Part shown: positions 1-12,587 of the stretch, piece by piece
How positions within the stretch are numbered: position 1 is the first letter of the stretch
Layout of the letters: every line of letters begins with the position of its first letter
Source: Theropithecus gelada
Taxonomy: Eukaryota > Chordata > Mammalia > Primates > Cercopithecidae
DNA length: 64,000 bases
Assembly: GCF_003255815.1 (NCBI RefSeq)
Contig: NC_037669.1
Span: forward strand, 136,115,558-136,179,557
Direction: 5' to 3'
Program-made: the position numbers and the translations under genes
Notes under the pieces: generated by a model
What the model was told of the DNA's origin: nothing
The model's input: the letters and a program-made list of their open reading frames with translations, nothing else
The model's database searches: none

Positions 1-331
1 AGTAGAATTAAGGTCAACTTAACAGTTTTCCTTTATAAAGAGAATTCTGAAATATACCAATAAAGACCAAGAAACACACTTTTCAATAAATATACTAAGG
101 TAATTGTCAAAATAGACATCATTGCTCTGGAATGCATAGGGAAGACAGGCAAAAGAGTGAGAAATAGGGAGAAATAGTGAGGGATAAAGGAAGAGACATA
201 AACTGTTTACACTTTCAGAAGCTCAATGGACACAGTATTAATAATTCACTTTGAAATACATTTTCTGAAATAAAGCATCTCAGCTTTCAAAAGTCCAAAA
301 ATATTAGTAAATTTGCCAAGTTTACATTTAT
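1..331. other. Unassigned sequence, nothing recognised
   Basis: AT-rich non-coding sequence in front of an L1 fragment. I recognise no gene or repeat. Confidence 0.5.
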
Positions 332-1122
332 GTGACCAACAAACATATGAAAACCAAAGCTCACCATCACTGGTCATTAGAGAAATGCAAGTCAAAACCA
401 CAATGAGATACCATCTCACACCAGTTAGAATGGTGATCATTAAAAAGTCAGGAAACAACAGACGCTGGAGAGGACGTGGAGAAATAGGAACGCTTTTACA
501 CTGTTGGTGGGAGTGAAATTAGTTCAACCACTGTGGAAGACAGTGGCGATTCCTCAAGGATCTAGAACTGGAAATACCACTTGACCCAGGAATCCTATTA
601 CTAGGTATATACCCAAAGGATTATAAATCATTCCACTATAAAGACACACGCACACATATGTTTATTGTGGCACTATTCACAATAGCAAAGACTTGGAAAC
701 AACCCAAATGCCCATCAATGATAGACTGGATAAAGAAAATGTGGCACATACACACCATGGAATATTATGCAGCTATAAAAAGGGATGAGTTCATGTCCTT
801 TGCAGGAACATGGATGAAGCTGGAAACCATCATTCTCAGCAAACTAACACAAGAACAGAAAACCAAACACTGCATGTTCTCACTCATAAGTAGGAGCTGA
901 ACAATGAGAACACACGGACACAGGGAGGGGAACATCACACACCAGGACCTGTCAGGATGTGGGGGGCTAGGGATAGCATTAGAAGGGATAGCATTAGGAG
1001 AAATACCTAATGTAGATGACAGGTTGATGGGGGCGGCAAACCACTATGGGACATGTATACCTATGTAACCTGCACATTCTGCACATGTATCCCAGAACTT
1101 AAAGTATAATTTTAAAAATTAT
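332..1122 (+). mobile_element. L1 3' end, 5'-truncated (L1PA/L1PB type)
   Basis: It holds the C-terminal end of L1 ORF2 (frame 658-900 with QEQKTKHCMFSLISRS then a stop) and the 3' UTR with the usual ACATGTATACCTATGTAACC stretch, ending in an A/T-rich tail. Nonsense and frame changes make it inactive. Confidence 0.92.
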
Positions 1123-1313
1123 TACTTAAACTATAGCAGCAGAAACTTTCCTCAAATTCTCTATTTTCCGAATTTTCAGTTAAATATATATACACACACT
1201 GTGGACGAGAGAAAATGACTTTTTAGATTTTACAAACCAGGAGTTAAATTTCATAGAACAATACCCTTGTCCTCCAATCCCTTAGCTTCTAGAATATTGT
1301 TACAAAATACTTT

Positions 1314-1615
1314 TTGTGTGTTTGTTTGTGATGGAGTCTCCCTCTGTCGCCCAGGCTGGAGTGCAGTGGCGCGGATCTCTGCTCACTGCAACCTCTGCCT
1401 CCCGGGTTCAAGCGATTCTCCTGCCTCAGCCTCCAGAGTAGCTGGGATCACAGGCATGCACCACCACACCCAGCTAATTTTTGTATTTTTAGTAGATACG
1501 GGGTTTCACCATCTTGGCCAGGCTGGTCTCAAACTTCTGACTTCAAGCAATCCACCCGCCTCGGCCTCCCAAAGTGCTGGGATTACAGGAGTGAGCCACC
1601 ACACCCAGCCAAATG
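1314..1615 (-). mobile_element. Alu (AluS-like), full length
   Basis: Complete dimeric Alu in reverse orientation. A perfect 17-bp target-site duplication TTGTTACAAAATACTTT flanks it (1297-1313 and 1616-1632). Confidence 0.96.
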
Positions 1616-1632
1616 TTGTTACAAAATACTTT

Positions 1633-2354
1633 CGAAAGTACATTATATTTTTGTCTATATGAGCCAGTTTATATGAAGCCAAGGTAGATATCACATATGA
1701 GGGATAGTTTATGCTCTCTTCCCATCTCCTGCAGCACTAGTTGCCAAACTTGGAATTCCCTTAAGGCTGCATTTATAAAAATGTGCAGTATTCAGTCATC
1801 AAGAAGCAGCTGAGGATCTAAATTTATCAGTCTGGAAAATAACTCGACATCAACCATCTTTGCTCCTTAGAGGCTGTAAGATTCAGAAGCAGAGTTTTGA
1901 GGCACAGACAAGGTGACAGACACAGTATGGTCTCAATTGGCTCATTAAATTTTTCTGCCAATTACCTTTTTATGTGCATTTATTTAAACAACACTTACGT
2001 GAACTTTCTATAGCCCAAGCTGTATTCTAAAGGCTTTGCCCTCATTGCCTGTTTCTCATCTGCCAACTGGGAATGAAAATAATAATACCTACTTCACAGA
2101 GCTGTGAGGTTCTATGAGGTTAAGTTTGTCTGAGGCCATATCTACTGCGTGGTAGAGTCACTTAGCCATGCTTCATCTTCTCTGGGTTCAACCTTTTCTG
2201 TTTCCCTTAACCACTAGCTCATTCAGTCCCCCAGTTCACTGTGATGGAGATTAGATGGGACCTAGAAGTTCTATCCAATCCCACCTTTACTAGTCTCCAA
2301 GTTTTCTAGCACTTGTTCTTGAGTGCTCAGGTGAAATTTATGATTTAAGAAATT
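1633..2354. other. Unassigned non-coding sequence
   Basis: No coding frame or repeat that I can name. 2040-2160 has a weak MIR-like look (TTTCTCATCTG, ATGAAAATAATAATACCTAC). Confidence 0.4.
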
Positions 2355-2369
2355 TAATATTTAAATCTT

Positions 2370-2530
2370 TTTTTTTTTTTTTGGGACAGTTTCACTCTTG
2401 TCACCCAGGATAGAGTGCAGTGGTACGATCTCGGCTCACTGCAAACTCCACCTCCCAGGTTCAAGTGCTTCTCCTGCCTCAGCCTCCTGAGTAGCTGGGA
2501 CTACAGATGCCTGCCACCACACCCGGTTAA
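2370..2530 (-). mobile_element. 5'-truncated Alu (right monomer)
   Basis: Only the 3' part of an Alu is present, starting from the poly-T. It is flanked by a 15-bp duplication TAATATTTAAATCTT (2355-2369 and 2531-2545), so the truncation happened at insertion. Confidence 0.93.
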
Positions 2531-2545
2531 TAATATTTAAATCTT

Positions 2546-3433
2546 GAATTAAAATATTATCATGAATACAAAACCTAAAAGAGTTAGGAGAGCCAGAAGA
2601 AAAACTGGAATTTTAAAAATAGTTTTGAGAAATTATGAAAGCTTTTTCCCTTTAACTCTCATGTGACAACAAAATTTGATATCTGGGAAAGAAAGAGAGT
2701 TTGATGAAGCTTACAATGGATTTAGATCAATGTAAACCAGTTTGTGTTTTTCTAAATAAATTTCTCTGGTTAGGGTAACTATTAATCACATGTTAATCAG
2801 TGACAGTGACCCAATATTAAACGTCAAGAAACAAACTAACCAAAGACAAAACAATGAATGCTGTAGTATATCGTTAGGTGTACACCATCGCTCCCCACCC
2901 CCTCACAAACACATCCATTTCCAGTTATGTGCACCTTTCAAGAGTCACTGTTGACCTGCTACAGAATGCACGTTCAAGTCTCCTGGAGGCCTGATCTGTC
3001 TCTCCTGCAGGCATATAATTCATGGTTTTCCCCTCTCTAATGCAGGCCCCTAGTGGTGTGACTTCTAGTTGTGGGTTTACATTATACAAGTTCAGTAACA
3101 TGGAGCTCGTTGCACCTTACAAGGTGCCCAGCTTCCCGAGGCCTATTTAGTTCAAAACACCTGGTCCAACAAAATCATTAAGTCAAACCACAAGATTGGG
3201 GTTTCCTGGTAGGCAACTGCTTTTCTGTACTAGTTTCACTTTTTCTCGGGCTTTCAAGGAGCTTATGCTCCCTTGCCAAGTACCAAAAACTTTTGCTTTT
3301 ATCAAGACTTCTGTTTCACATGTCCCTAAGGCTCTGCAAACCACTTTTAAACCATTAATTTTATCTAAAAGTCCTATTCCTGGTTTCTTCAGGTACTGGT
3401 TAAACAAAATTAGGGTTTAAAGTGCTGTTAGTT
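2546..3433. other. Unassigned non-coding sequence
   Basis: Overlapping open frames at 3183-3420 on both strands show no family resemblance and are probably chance. Nothing else recognised. Confidence 0.4.
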
Positions 3434-3722
3434 GGCTGAGCAAGGTGGCTCACGCCTGTTATCCCAGCACTTGGGAGGCTGAGGCAGGTGAATGACTTGA
3501 AGTCAGAAGTTTGAGACTAGCCTGGCCAACATGGTGAAAGCCTCTCTCTACTAAAAATATAAAAAATTAGCCAGGTGTGCTGGCATGTGCCTGTAATCCC
3601 AGCTACCAGGGAGGATTGCTTGAACCAGGAGGTGGAGTTTGCAGTGAGCTGAGATCGCGCCACTGCATTCCAGCCTGGGCGACAGAGCAAGGATCCATCT
3701 CAAAAAATAAAATAAAATAAAA
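3434..3722 (+). mobile_element. Alu (AluS/J-like)
   Basis: Starts GGCTGAGCAAGGTGGCTCAC and ends in an (AAAAT)n tail. A short deletion after CAGCTACCAGGGAGG removes part of the right monomer. Confidence 0.93.
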
Positions 3723-5114
3723 ATGATCCTCAGGGGAGTATCATTTGGGGAATATATTTTTTTCTCCTATGAAAGTAGCATGTGTTGTGGGGAATTTAGA
3801 AAATTCAAACCAAAAGGGGGAAATTTGGAATACCCTCTAATTTCATTACCCTGTGATAACTCACCAATAACATTTTAATGAACACCCTTACAATTGTTTT
3901 CATAAGGATATTTTTGCAGAAATAAGTTTAATTAGTACATGCTTCATATACCAAAAGTATCTTCTTGTGATTACAATTTTCTATCACATCAATTTTAATA
4001 TCTATTACATGGATGTACTTTAATTCATTTAACCAATTACGCTGCTGTCTCAGGTTATCAGACTCTGAGAACTTGCACCTAGAAGAGACACCCCACTGGA
4101 GACCCTGAGAACAGGAGGCCATGGTGTGATGGGAGTTCTCTCCCAATGAGAAGAATCACGGTGCCTTTACAGCAGAGTGTGAAATGCATAGGTTATATCA
4201 GGTGGAGGATTCTTTGGAACTGTGTTTTCATTTATGGAATGAACAGCCCTATCCTGTGTTAAGAGGCCACAGCGTTTAAACACTAAATCTCTCTTGAAGT
4301 GTCTGCCCATCTCACAATGTATTTATTTAAAAGTGATGTTACTTCAAAGCCATGTTTACCTTAAGATAGACACAGTTAGATAGATGCCAAAACAATTATA
4401 ACGATGTATATACACATGTGCTAATATACACTCATATTTCCTAGCTTGTCCACTGAGAGGGTCTGGAGGCAGTAACACACACCCCAGTAGCAAGAAGCTC
4501 CTAGATCTTGGTTTCTGTATCATTCTCCAAAAGAAACCAGAGCTCTTTGAAGAAGTGGCTGATTTTAGAGCTGGGGCAGGGAATATATAAGTTGAACCTG
4601 GAATATGACATTTTGAAAGAAAGGCTTTACCAAAAGGAAAAAAAAGATCAGACATCTCAAAGCGACAAAGGTGCCAACCTAAAAGAGCTCCCAATGGCCA
4701 AAGCTGGAACACTTTCAACAGCAAAATAAACAACATAGTCCCATAATATAATAAAATAAATATCCATGAGTACCTACTGGTCTAAACAAATGACTGAATG
4801 GGAGAAAAGAGTCAAGTCTCCTGTACAGAACTCTAATTTAAGTAGATACTCCCACCTTCCACTCTCCTCCCCCAATTGCTTCTAAACAGTAGGGTATAGA
4901 AAGGAAAGAATAAGTAACTTTACAGTGAAGGAACCTGGCCAACACTACCTTGGCCTGATAGTCAAGGTTAACATCATGAGTGCCAAGACATAGAGATAGC
5001 ATGTTCCTCCTGAAATGACATCATGAAGGCACTTCACCTTTGTGGTCTTCCTCACAAAATCCATAACTTCGTTCTGAAAGAAATATCATGCAAACCAAAA
5101 CTGAGGAAATATTA
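3723..5114. other. Unassigned non-coding sequence
   Basis: No gene seen. 4530-5060 resembles an ancient interspersed repeat, but I cannot name the family. Confidence 0.35.
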
Positions 5115-5372
5115 TTTGACAATAAAAGTAAATGAAATACTGGTACAATCTATAATGTGGATGAACACTGAAATCATGCTCAGTGAAAGCAGTCACAAAA
5201 GACTACATAATATCTCACTGCATGTGTATGAAATGTCCAGAATTGACAATCTTCTGCCCCAGCCCTAAAATCCATAGAGACAGAAAGTAGATTAGTGGTT
5301 GCCTAGGGCAGGGAAGTTTGAGGGGAAACTGGGAATAACCACTAATGGGTAGGGAGTTTCTTTTTATTTATT
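5115..5372 (+). mobile_element. Old L1 (L1M) 3' fragment
   Basis: Contains the phrase ATAGAGACAGAAAGTAGA followed by TGGTTGCCTAGGGC, typical of L1M 3' regions. The same motif recurs at 44020-44060. Confidence 0.65.
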
Positions 5373-5988
5373 TACTTTTATTTTTTTCAAGTGGTCAGTC
5401 TTATTACTGAAGTTTTTTTTTTAGAGGTGATAAACTGTTCTACAATTATCTCTATAATGAGAATTACAGAATATTGCCAAAAGAAATCAGAGATGACACA
5501 ATCAAATGGAAAAATATTCCACATTCCTGGATAGGAAAAAATCAATATTGTTAAAATGGCCACAGTGCGCAAAGCAATTTATGGATTGAGTGCTATTTCT
5601 ATCAAATTACCAATGACATTTTTCACAGAATTAGAAAAAAACTATTCTAAAATTCATATAGAACCAATAAAGAGCCTGAATAGCCAAAGTAATCCTAAGC
5701 AAAAAGAAAAAAGGCAGGCATCATATACCCAACTTCAAACTATACTACAAGACTACAATAAACAAAACAGTATGGTATTGGTACAAAAACAGACACACAG
5801 ACCAATGGAACAGAATAAAGAACCTAGAGATAAAGTCATACAAGTACCACCATTTGATCTTTGGCAAAGTTGACAAAAACAAGCAATGGAAAATGGACTC
5901 CCTATTCAATAAACAGTGCTGGGATAACTGGCTAGCCATATGCAGAAGATTGAAAATGGATCCCTTTTTTTCATTGTATAAAAAATTA

Positions 5989-6279
5989 GGCTGGACACAG
6001 TGGCTCACACCTGTAATCCTAGCACTTTGGGAGGCTGAGGCTGACGAATCACTTAAGGCCAGGAGTTCGAAACCAGCCTGACCAACATAGCAAAACCCCG
6101 TCTCTACTAAAAACACAAAAAATAGCCAGGCATAGTGGTGTATGCCTGTAATCCCAGCTACTCGGGAGGCTGAGGCATGAGAATTGCTTGAACCCAGGAG
6201 GTAGAGGTTGCAGTGGACGAGATTGCACCACTGCATCTTGGGAGACAGAGTGAGACCCTGTCTTAAAAAAAAAAAAAAA
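5989..6279 (+). mobile_element. Alu inside L1
   Basis: Full Alu with a poly-A end, inserted within the L1 ORF2 fragment. No clear target-site duplication remains. Confidence 0.95.
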
Positions 6280-6680
6280 CCCTAAAAGAAAACCTAGGAA
6301 ATGCCTTTCTGGACATAGGCCCTGGGAAAAATTTCATGATGAAGACTCCAAAAGCAATTGCAACAAAAACAAAAATTGACAAATGGGACCTAATTAAACT
6401 AAAGAGCCCCTGCACAGAAAAAGAAATTATCAATAGAGTAAACAGACAACCTACAGAATGGGAGAAAATATTTGCAAACTATACATCCAACAAAGGTCTA
6501 ATATCCAAAATCTATAAGGAACTTAAGTTAACAAGCAAAAAACAAATAACCCCATTAAAAAATGGGCAAAGGACATGAACAGACACTTCAAAAGAAGATA
6601 TACACATGGCCAAGAAGCACATGAAAAAATGCTCAACAGCTTACCAATCATTAGTAAAATGCATATCAAAACCACAGTGA

Positions 6681-6988
6681 GGCTGGGTGCAGTGGCTTAC
6701 ACCTGTAATCCCAGCACTTTGGGGAGGCTGAGGTGGGCGGATCACAAGGTCAGGAGATAGAGACCATACTGGCTAACACATTGAAATGCCATCTTTACTA
6801 AAAATACAAAAAAATTAGCCGGGCATGGTGGCGGGTGACTGTAGTCCCAGCTACTCGGGAGGCTGAGGCAGGAGAATGGCACGAACCCAGGAGGTGGAGG
6901 TTGCAGTAAGCTGAGATCACACCACTGCACTCCAGCCTGGGCGACAGAGCGAGATTCCATCTCAAAGAACAAAACAAAACAAAAAAAA
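6681..6988 (+). mobile_element. AluY/S inside L1
   Basis: Full Alu. The L1 phrase AAAACCACAGTGAG just before it recurs as AAAACACAATGAG after the A-rich tail, a slightly decayed target-site duplication. Confidence 0.94.
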
Positions 6989-7699
6989 CACAATGAGATA
7001 CCATCTCACACCATCAGAATGGCTATTATTAAAAAGTCCAAAAAATAATAGATGGTAGCAAGGTTACAGAGTAAAGAGAACACTTATGCTGGTGGGAGTG
7101 TAAATTAGTTCAGCATCTGCGGAAAGCAGTTTGGAGATTTCTCAAAGAACTTAAAACAGAACTACAATTTGATCCAGCAATCCCATTACTGGGTATATAC
7201 CCAAAGAAATGTAAATTGTTCTACCATAAAGACACATGCATGCATATGTTCATCACAGCACTATTCACAACAGCAAAGACATGGAATCAACCCAAATGCC
7301 CATCAACAGTGGACTGGATAATGAAAATGTGGTACATGTACACCATGGAATACTAGACAGCCATAAATAAGAATGACATCATGTCCCAAGAAGTAACATG
7401 AATGGAGCTGGAGGCCATTATCCTAAGTCAATTAATGCAGGAACAGAAAATCAAATACTGCAGGTTCTCACTTATAAGTGGGAGCTAAACACTGAGTACA
7501 CATGGACACTAAGAAGGAAACAACAGACACCAGGGCCTACTTGAGGGTAGTATCGAGTACCATGCTTTTTACCTGGGTGACAAAATAATCTGTACACCAA
7601 ACCCCCACAGCACGTAATTTACCCATGTAACAAACCTGCACATGTACCCCCAAACCTAAAATAAAAGTTGGAAAGAAAAAGTAAATAAAATAAGCATTA

Positions 7700-8715
7700 T
7701 ACTGGATAACATTTAAAAAGTTAAACATATATCACAGCAATTTCACTCCTAAGAATGTGCCCAAGATAAATGAATGCATATATCCATGCAAGTTTATACA
7801 ACGTCATAGTGAAACCACCATTGCAAAATTATAACCGAGACAGTGAAAGAGATCAGATCTAACCAACTCCATCTTGCTTCTAACTTCCAAGCTGTCCTTG
7901 TTCATTCCTGGGTATAGGGCAAAGTAACTTTGGGAGGAACTTAGTTTAGAGTTTAAAATAAAGACGATAACAACCCTTTCCCAAAGGAGACCTCCTTCTT
8001 GCCTGGAGACTAGATTGCCTTTGTAGGACTAACAAACTAGCCAAAAGATTAGAAATCATGGTTTAGGCGTCATGCAGCTGGAGGCTACAGGATTCTGACC
8101 CTCTCTAAACTGCTCCTAAGAGATATTTTGCACACCCTGCACTTGACGGATCAGCTGGCACCACCCAGATACATCAACTGGCTCACCTGATCTTGTAGCC
8201 CCCACATAAGAACTGACTCAGCCCAAGAAGACAGCTTCAACTCCCTACGATTTTATCTCCAAACCAACCAATTAGTACTCCCAATTCACTGGCCCCCTAC
8301 CCACCAAATTATCCTTAAAAACTCTGACCCCCAAATGCTCCGGGAGACTGATTTGAGTAATAATAAAACTCTGGTCTCCTGCACAGCTGGCTCTGTGTAA
8401 ATTAGTCTTTCTCTATTGCAATTCCCCTGTCTTAATCAATTGGCTCTGTGTAAGCAGCAGGCAAGGTAAACCCAATGGGCAGTTACAATAGCAACTCTTT
8501 TCATCACAGCCCCTAACTAGAAACAACCCAGATGTTGATCAGCTGGTGAATAAACAAATTGTGATATATCTTTTAAAAAAGAAATGTTCTACTATTGATG
8601 GTGGCAATGGTTACACAGCTCTGTGAATATACTTAAAACCATTGAATTGTACAGCTTAAATGGGTGAATTGTTATGTAAATTCTATCGCAATAAAATTAT
8701 TAAAAAGAAAACAAA
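7700..8715 (+). mobile_element. L1M 3' end interrupted by an LTR
   Basis: L1M-like sequence (TTTCACTCCTAAGAATGTGC; then CCCTAACTAGAAACAACCCAGATG and a 3' end TTGTACAGCTTAAATGGGTG) lies on both sides of the LTR at 7832-8487. Confidence 0.75.
7832..8487 (+). mobile_element. Solo LTR, ERV1-like
   Basis: A 650-bp block interrupts an L1M. It has an AATAAAACTCTGG polyadenylation region near 8360 and ends in GGGCAGTTACA. No retroviral coding sequence adjoins it. I am confident of the class but not of the subfamily, and the 5' border is approximate. Confidence 0.7.
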
Positions 8716-8870
8716 ACAAGGCGCATTCAACAAAGTATCTGACCAGTACTGATACAGGAAGTAAAAAGAAATCACTTAGGTAGATAGTGAGGGTAAGGAA
8801 GTCCTCAATAAGGTTTTCCTTTCAATGAAAAGCAGCCCCCAAATCATTTCTTTTCTAACAAAGAACAGCC

Positions 8871-9368
8871 TGTAAAAATCAAGCTGCAGACAGATAAGCT
8901 GGAAGCTTGCATGGATGAATGCTGGCAGCTGTACCAACAGGAAAAGGCTATGTGGGGGCTAGGCATGTTCAACATGGCATCTTCCCTCTTCTTTGCCAAC
9001 CATGTGTACAGTAAGGAGCAGACAACATGGCACCAGCCAGGTAGAAAACACATTTGCATAATAAAAAGATTAGGGTGGGGTGGCCAGCTTCTTCGTGGGC
9101 TATGTAAATATCACACCCGGTCCAACCAAACTTTGGGTCCTATGTAAATCAGACACTGCCTCCTCAAGCCAGTCTATAAAATCTTGTGCACTCCGCTGCA
9201 GACCAGAAGTCCCACTCAGGCACCCCTCTCTCTGCAGGAGGGAGAGCTGTGCTCCTTTCTCTTTCTTTTGCCTATTAAACCTCTGCTCCTAAACCCACTC
9301 CTTGTGTGTCTAAGTCTTCAATTTCCTTGGCATGAGACAACGAACCTCAGGTATTTCCCCAAACAACA
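8871..9368 (+). mobile_element. Solo LTR, second ERV1-like type
   Basis: Starts TGTAAAAATCAAGCTGCAGA and ends near CCAAACAACA. It has a TATA box (TCTATAAA at 9173-9180) about 100 bp before ATTAAA (9274-9279), the usual U3-R spacing. Different family from the LTR 400 bp upstream. Subfamily not assigned (LTR10-like is a guess). Confidence 0.65.
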
Positions 9369-10623
9369 CCCACACCACTTCAGTACTACACAAAACTGTC
9401 AAGGTCATTATAAACAAGTCTTAGAAATTGTTACAGACAAGGGGAGACTGAAGAGACATGAAAACTAAATATAATGTAGTGTCCTGGATGGGATCCTAGA
9501 ACAGAAAAAGGACATTAGGAAAAATCTAGTGAACTAGTAATAAAATGTGCCTGGTTACTAATGCACCAATATGAGTTCCTTAACTGTTATAAATGTAACG
9601 CACAGGAATGCACCCAGGCCTGTCTCATTCTACAGTTCGTTTTTTTTAGCCACCAAACCACACTGCCTCTCTGTAACCCTAATTATGGAAGCTGACCCTC
9701 ATGTTGGAGGCTTATCTCTGTCTCATCCAGGCCTGCTACTGAGATCGCAGGAGGCCTCATCAAAAAGCTGCATCAGTTAATAAAAGAAACATCACTTCCT
9801 CCATAGCTCTGTCTAAAGACAGATTAAAATATAAAGCAGAATCAAAGTATATGAGAACCACGTTATGACTCTCTTCTGAGTCATAATGAGGTGATTGAAG
9901 CACGGAGTGGGCATTCAAATGTTGGTTAAATAAGTAAATGAATTAGCTTCTGAAGGCATTAAATTGCTCTTTTCTTCAAATACTTAAAAAGCTAGAATAA
10001 GAACATGTAAAAAGTTCTAAAAGTCTTTTTAGAACTCTGCTTTCTAAAAGACCTCCGAGATTGAAAAATCCATCCCTATGATCTGATACAGATTAGCTTG
10101 AAGGGGGAAGAAAAGCTTTTTCAGGTGATGTTTGTATGCTAAAAGGACACTGGTCTAAGAAAGCAGCAGAATGAGTTTATTTTTAAAGTGAACTTGATGG
10201 GGGGGAAGGAGAAGCAAAGGCATATAAATATAGCAATGACCCAAGACAGGCAAGACTGACCAATGGGAAGAGGTATTTGCTCTCAAATGTGCTTGTAGGG
10301 GGCTGGGGGAAGTCTACCCTGACCGTTAGGATCCTCAAGGCAGGCGGGCAGGCAGTCTAAAATAGTGGGAAGTGCTCCCAGGCAGGAGTCCCAAGATGGG
10401 AGTTTTCTATGCAGCTCCAGCTTTAACCAGAGTGCAATCTTTCCACTGCTGGAAACTTAGTTGCCCTATGGGATAAAACTAAATGCTTTTCCTGGGGCCT
10501 TACCAATTCTCATCTTTCAGAAATCTGAAAGAACTACAGCTAAGCGTCAAATAACCTTGAGGCCAATAGTATATTTCCTCCCCTACTGAAACTGTCTGGG
10601 CTGAAGTTATCAAGAAATAAAAC
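9369..10623. other. Unassigned non-coding sequence
   Basis: No gene or repeat recognised. It holds the perfect hairpin at 10013-10036 described in the findings. Confidence 0.4.
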
Positions 10624-10857
10624 TATAGTCAACTCTTGTGTATGTAAGGTTCCAGGACTCCCGCATATTCCAAAATCCACGCACACTCAGGTCCTCCAGT
10701 AAGCCCTGCAGAACTTGGGTATATGAAAAGCCAATCCTCCCTCCACAGGTTTCATATCCTGAGAATGCTATTTCTCCATCCACATTTGGTTGAAAAAAAC
10801 CCAGGTATACATGAACTCACGCAGTTCATGCCCATGTTGTTCAAGAATCAACTGTAG
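10624..10857 (+). mobile_element. Tigger-type DNA transposon remnant (MER2/MER44-like)
   Basis: Bounded by TATAGTCAACTC and GAATCAACTGTA, roughly inverted termini with TA at each end as for TcMar elements. The interior has the familiar TTCCAGGACTCCCGCATAT and CATTTGGTTGAAAAAAACCC stretches. Confidence 0.65.
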
Positions 10858-11477
10858 CTTGTGTTTTCAGGCCTTTCCTTCTCAGTGACAAAGGAGCAGT
10901 TCAATAGCTAGTCAGGCAGTAAGAAGACAGAGGGCACGGGGCATAATTAGGCTAGAATAGCTTTCAGATGGATAGATACCAAAACGCACTTTCAACTTAT
11001 AATTGGACCAAGTCATACTATGTTAGCTTCAACAGCTTGCCCTCACCAATTCATATACCCTATTTTTGTTTTTCCTAGGAAACCACAAGGATCTAGAAGA
11101 ATAATACAAAAAAAAAAAAAAAAAAAAAACCCCACAAAACCTGACTTCACTTATTTTCCCCCAGATATTGGTGCTGCAAATATTTTAAATGGAGGCAGGC
11201 TGGCTTTTTACTAAAAGATGAAGAAAAGGAACCAATTAAAATAGAAACTCCTTTCCAGGTGGAATCAGAAATAAAGCAGGTAAGGTTTTGTGCCTCACTA
11301 GAGTGAGGTGCTGGTGGAGGGTGTGGGGGAGGGGTGCACAGGAGGAGCTGGAGATTTGGGAGGTGTTTAACTCTTGTGCTAAGAGGCCTCAGGTAAACCT
11401 TATTTCTGAACTATTAAACCAGGATGATGCGTTTGATTAACCTAAACTGCAAAACTGAACTAAGATTTTTCCTTCTG
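10858..11477. other. Unassigned sequence with an A-tract
   Basis: A poly-A run of about 20 at 11109-11129; otherwise nothing recognised. Confidence 0.4.
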
Positions 11478-11490
11478 TCACCCACATTGT

Positions 11491-11544
11491 CTTTTTTTTT
11501 TTTTTTTTGAGACGGAGTCTTGCTCTGTCGCCCAGGCTGGAGTG
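11491..11544 (-). mobile_element. Extremely 5'-truncated Alu (about 35 bp plus tail)
   Basis: Poly-T followed by GAGACGGAGTCTTGCTCTGT to GGAGTGC only. TCACCCACATT occurs on both sides (11478-11488 and 11548-11558), so this is a genuine short retrotransposition event. Confidence 0.88.
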
Positions 11545-12142
11545 CTATCACCCACATTTTCAACACTTGCAGCCTCATTTAACGTATCTGTGGATCCTTT
11601 GCTCTCTGGCTTAGTTCTTTTGGATAATAATGCCAAGTTCCTACCCATTACAGGAATCGTGATTGGAATCCACCAGCCCAGCACCCTGTACTCTGCTGCC
11701 CCAAGTGATTACATGTGAGCCTCCCAGAAAGGACAAATACAAATACTACTCTTGCTACTCCTCTCCAATGCTGACAGGACTGAGTCCTGGGGCAAGTGGA
11801 TCCGGGAATTGCACTGCAATTTCGCAGTAATTCCCTGTCTGGAGAAGCACACCAGGTAACACTAGTTAAGATTGTCACAGTCCTAGGAGAGGTAGGAACA
11901 AAGCCCACATTATCACGATGTCTTCTGGTGGCAAGAAATCTTTCTCCCACCACCATCCCCTTCCTCCCAGCATCCCTGCCCCTTTGTGTATCTCTTCTGC
12001 TCTCACTTGACCACCTTATCCTGCTTACTCATAACCTCACCTTGCACAGTGCCAACACGGCCTCTCAAGACTCACTCTGAATTTTTTAGTTCTCATGCCC
12101 CTATATAACTCAGTGTTTCAGAATACCCTAGTTTAATTCATT

Positions 12143-12421
12143 TTTTAAGACAGGGTCTTGCTGTTGCCCAGGCTGGAGTACAGTGGTGTGAACAGGCTTA
12201 CTGTAGCCTCAACCTCCCAGGCTTAAGTGATCCTTCCACCTCAGCCTCCCGAGTAGCTGGGACCACAGGTGCACATAACCATGCCTGGATATTTTAATTT
12301 TTGTAGACACAAAAGGACTCACTATATTGCCCAGGCTGGTCTTGAATTCCTGGCCCCAAGCAATCCTTCTGTCTCGACCTTACAAGTGCTGGGATTACAG
12401 ATGTCAGCCACTATGCCAAGC
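12143..12421 (-). mobile_element. Old Alu (AluJ-like)
   Basis: Diverged full-length Alu, reverse orientation, with AluJ-type positions (GGGTCTTGCT, AGCCTCAACCTCC). Confidence 0.92.
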
Positions 12422-12587
12422 CCAAACTAAACTAAACATTTTTCAAGTCAAGATCAGTGATTTACTTCTGTTTGAACTCTCAGAGCCTGGTTCATAAAAT
12501 GTAAAAATTGAATAAATGAACAAGCTTATTTACAGTGAGGTATTAGTGATCAAATCTATGATCTTTTTAAGGAGTTTCTGCTTTTTA

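Larger units (their letters stand above)
5430..7690 (+). mobile_element. L1 ORF2/3' UTR fragment with two nested Alus
   Basis: Sense-strand L1 ORF2 sequence runs from about 5430 (frame 5556-5873), is broken by Alus at 5989-6279 and 6681-6988, and ends with the L1 3' UTR (CACATGTACCCCCAAACCTA) near 7670. The L1 resumes in register after each Alu. Decayed reading frame, inactive. Confidence 0.92.

Noticed and set aside
1267..1662. 131-residue open frame
   Set aside because: It is a translation of a reverse-orientation Alu. The same peptide style (GDSPASASRVAGTTG, FLVETGFHHVGQAG) recurs in many other frames across the window, all on Alus.
3183..3420. Two overlapping 74-residue frames on opposite strands
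   Set aside because: No motif, no homology that I recognise, no promoter or splice support.
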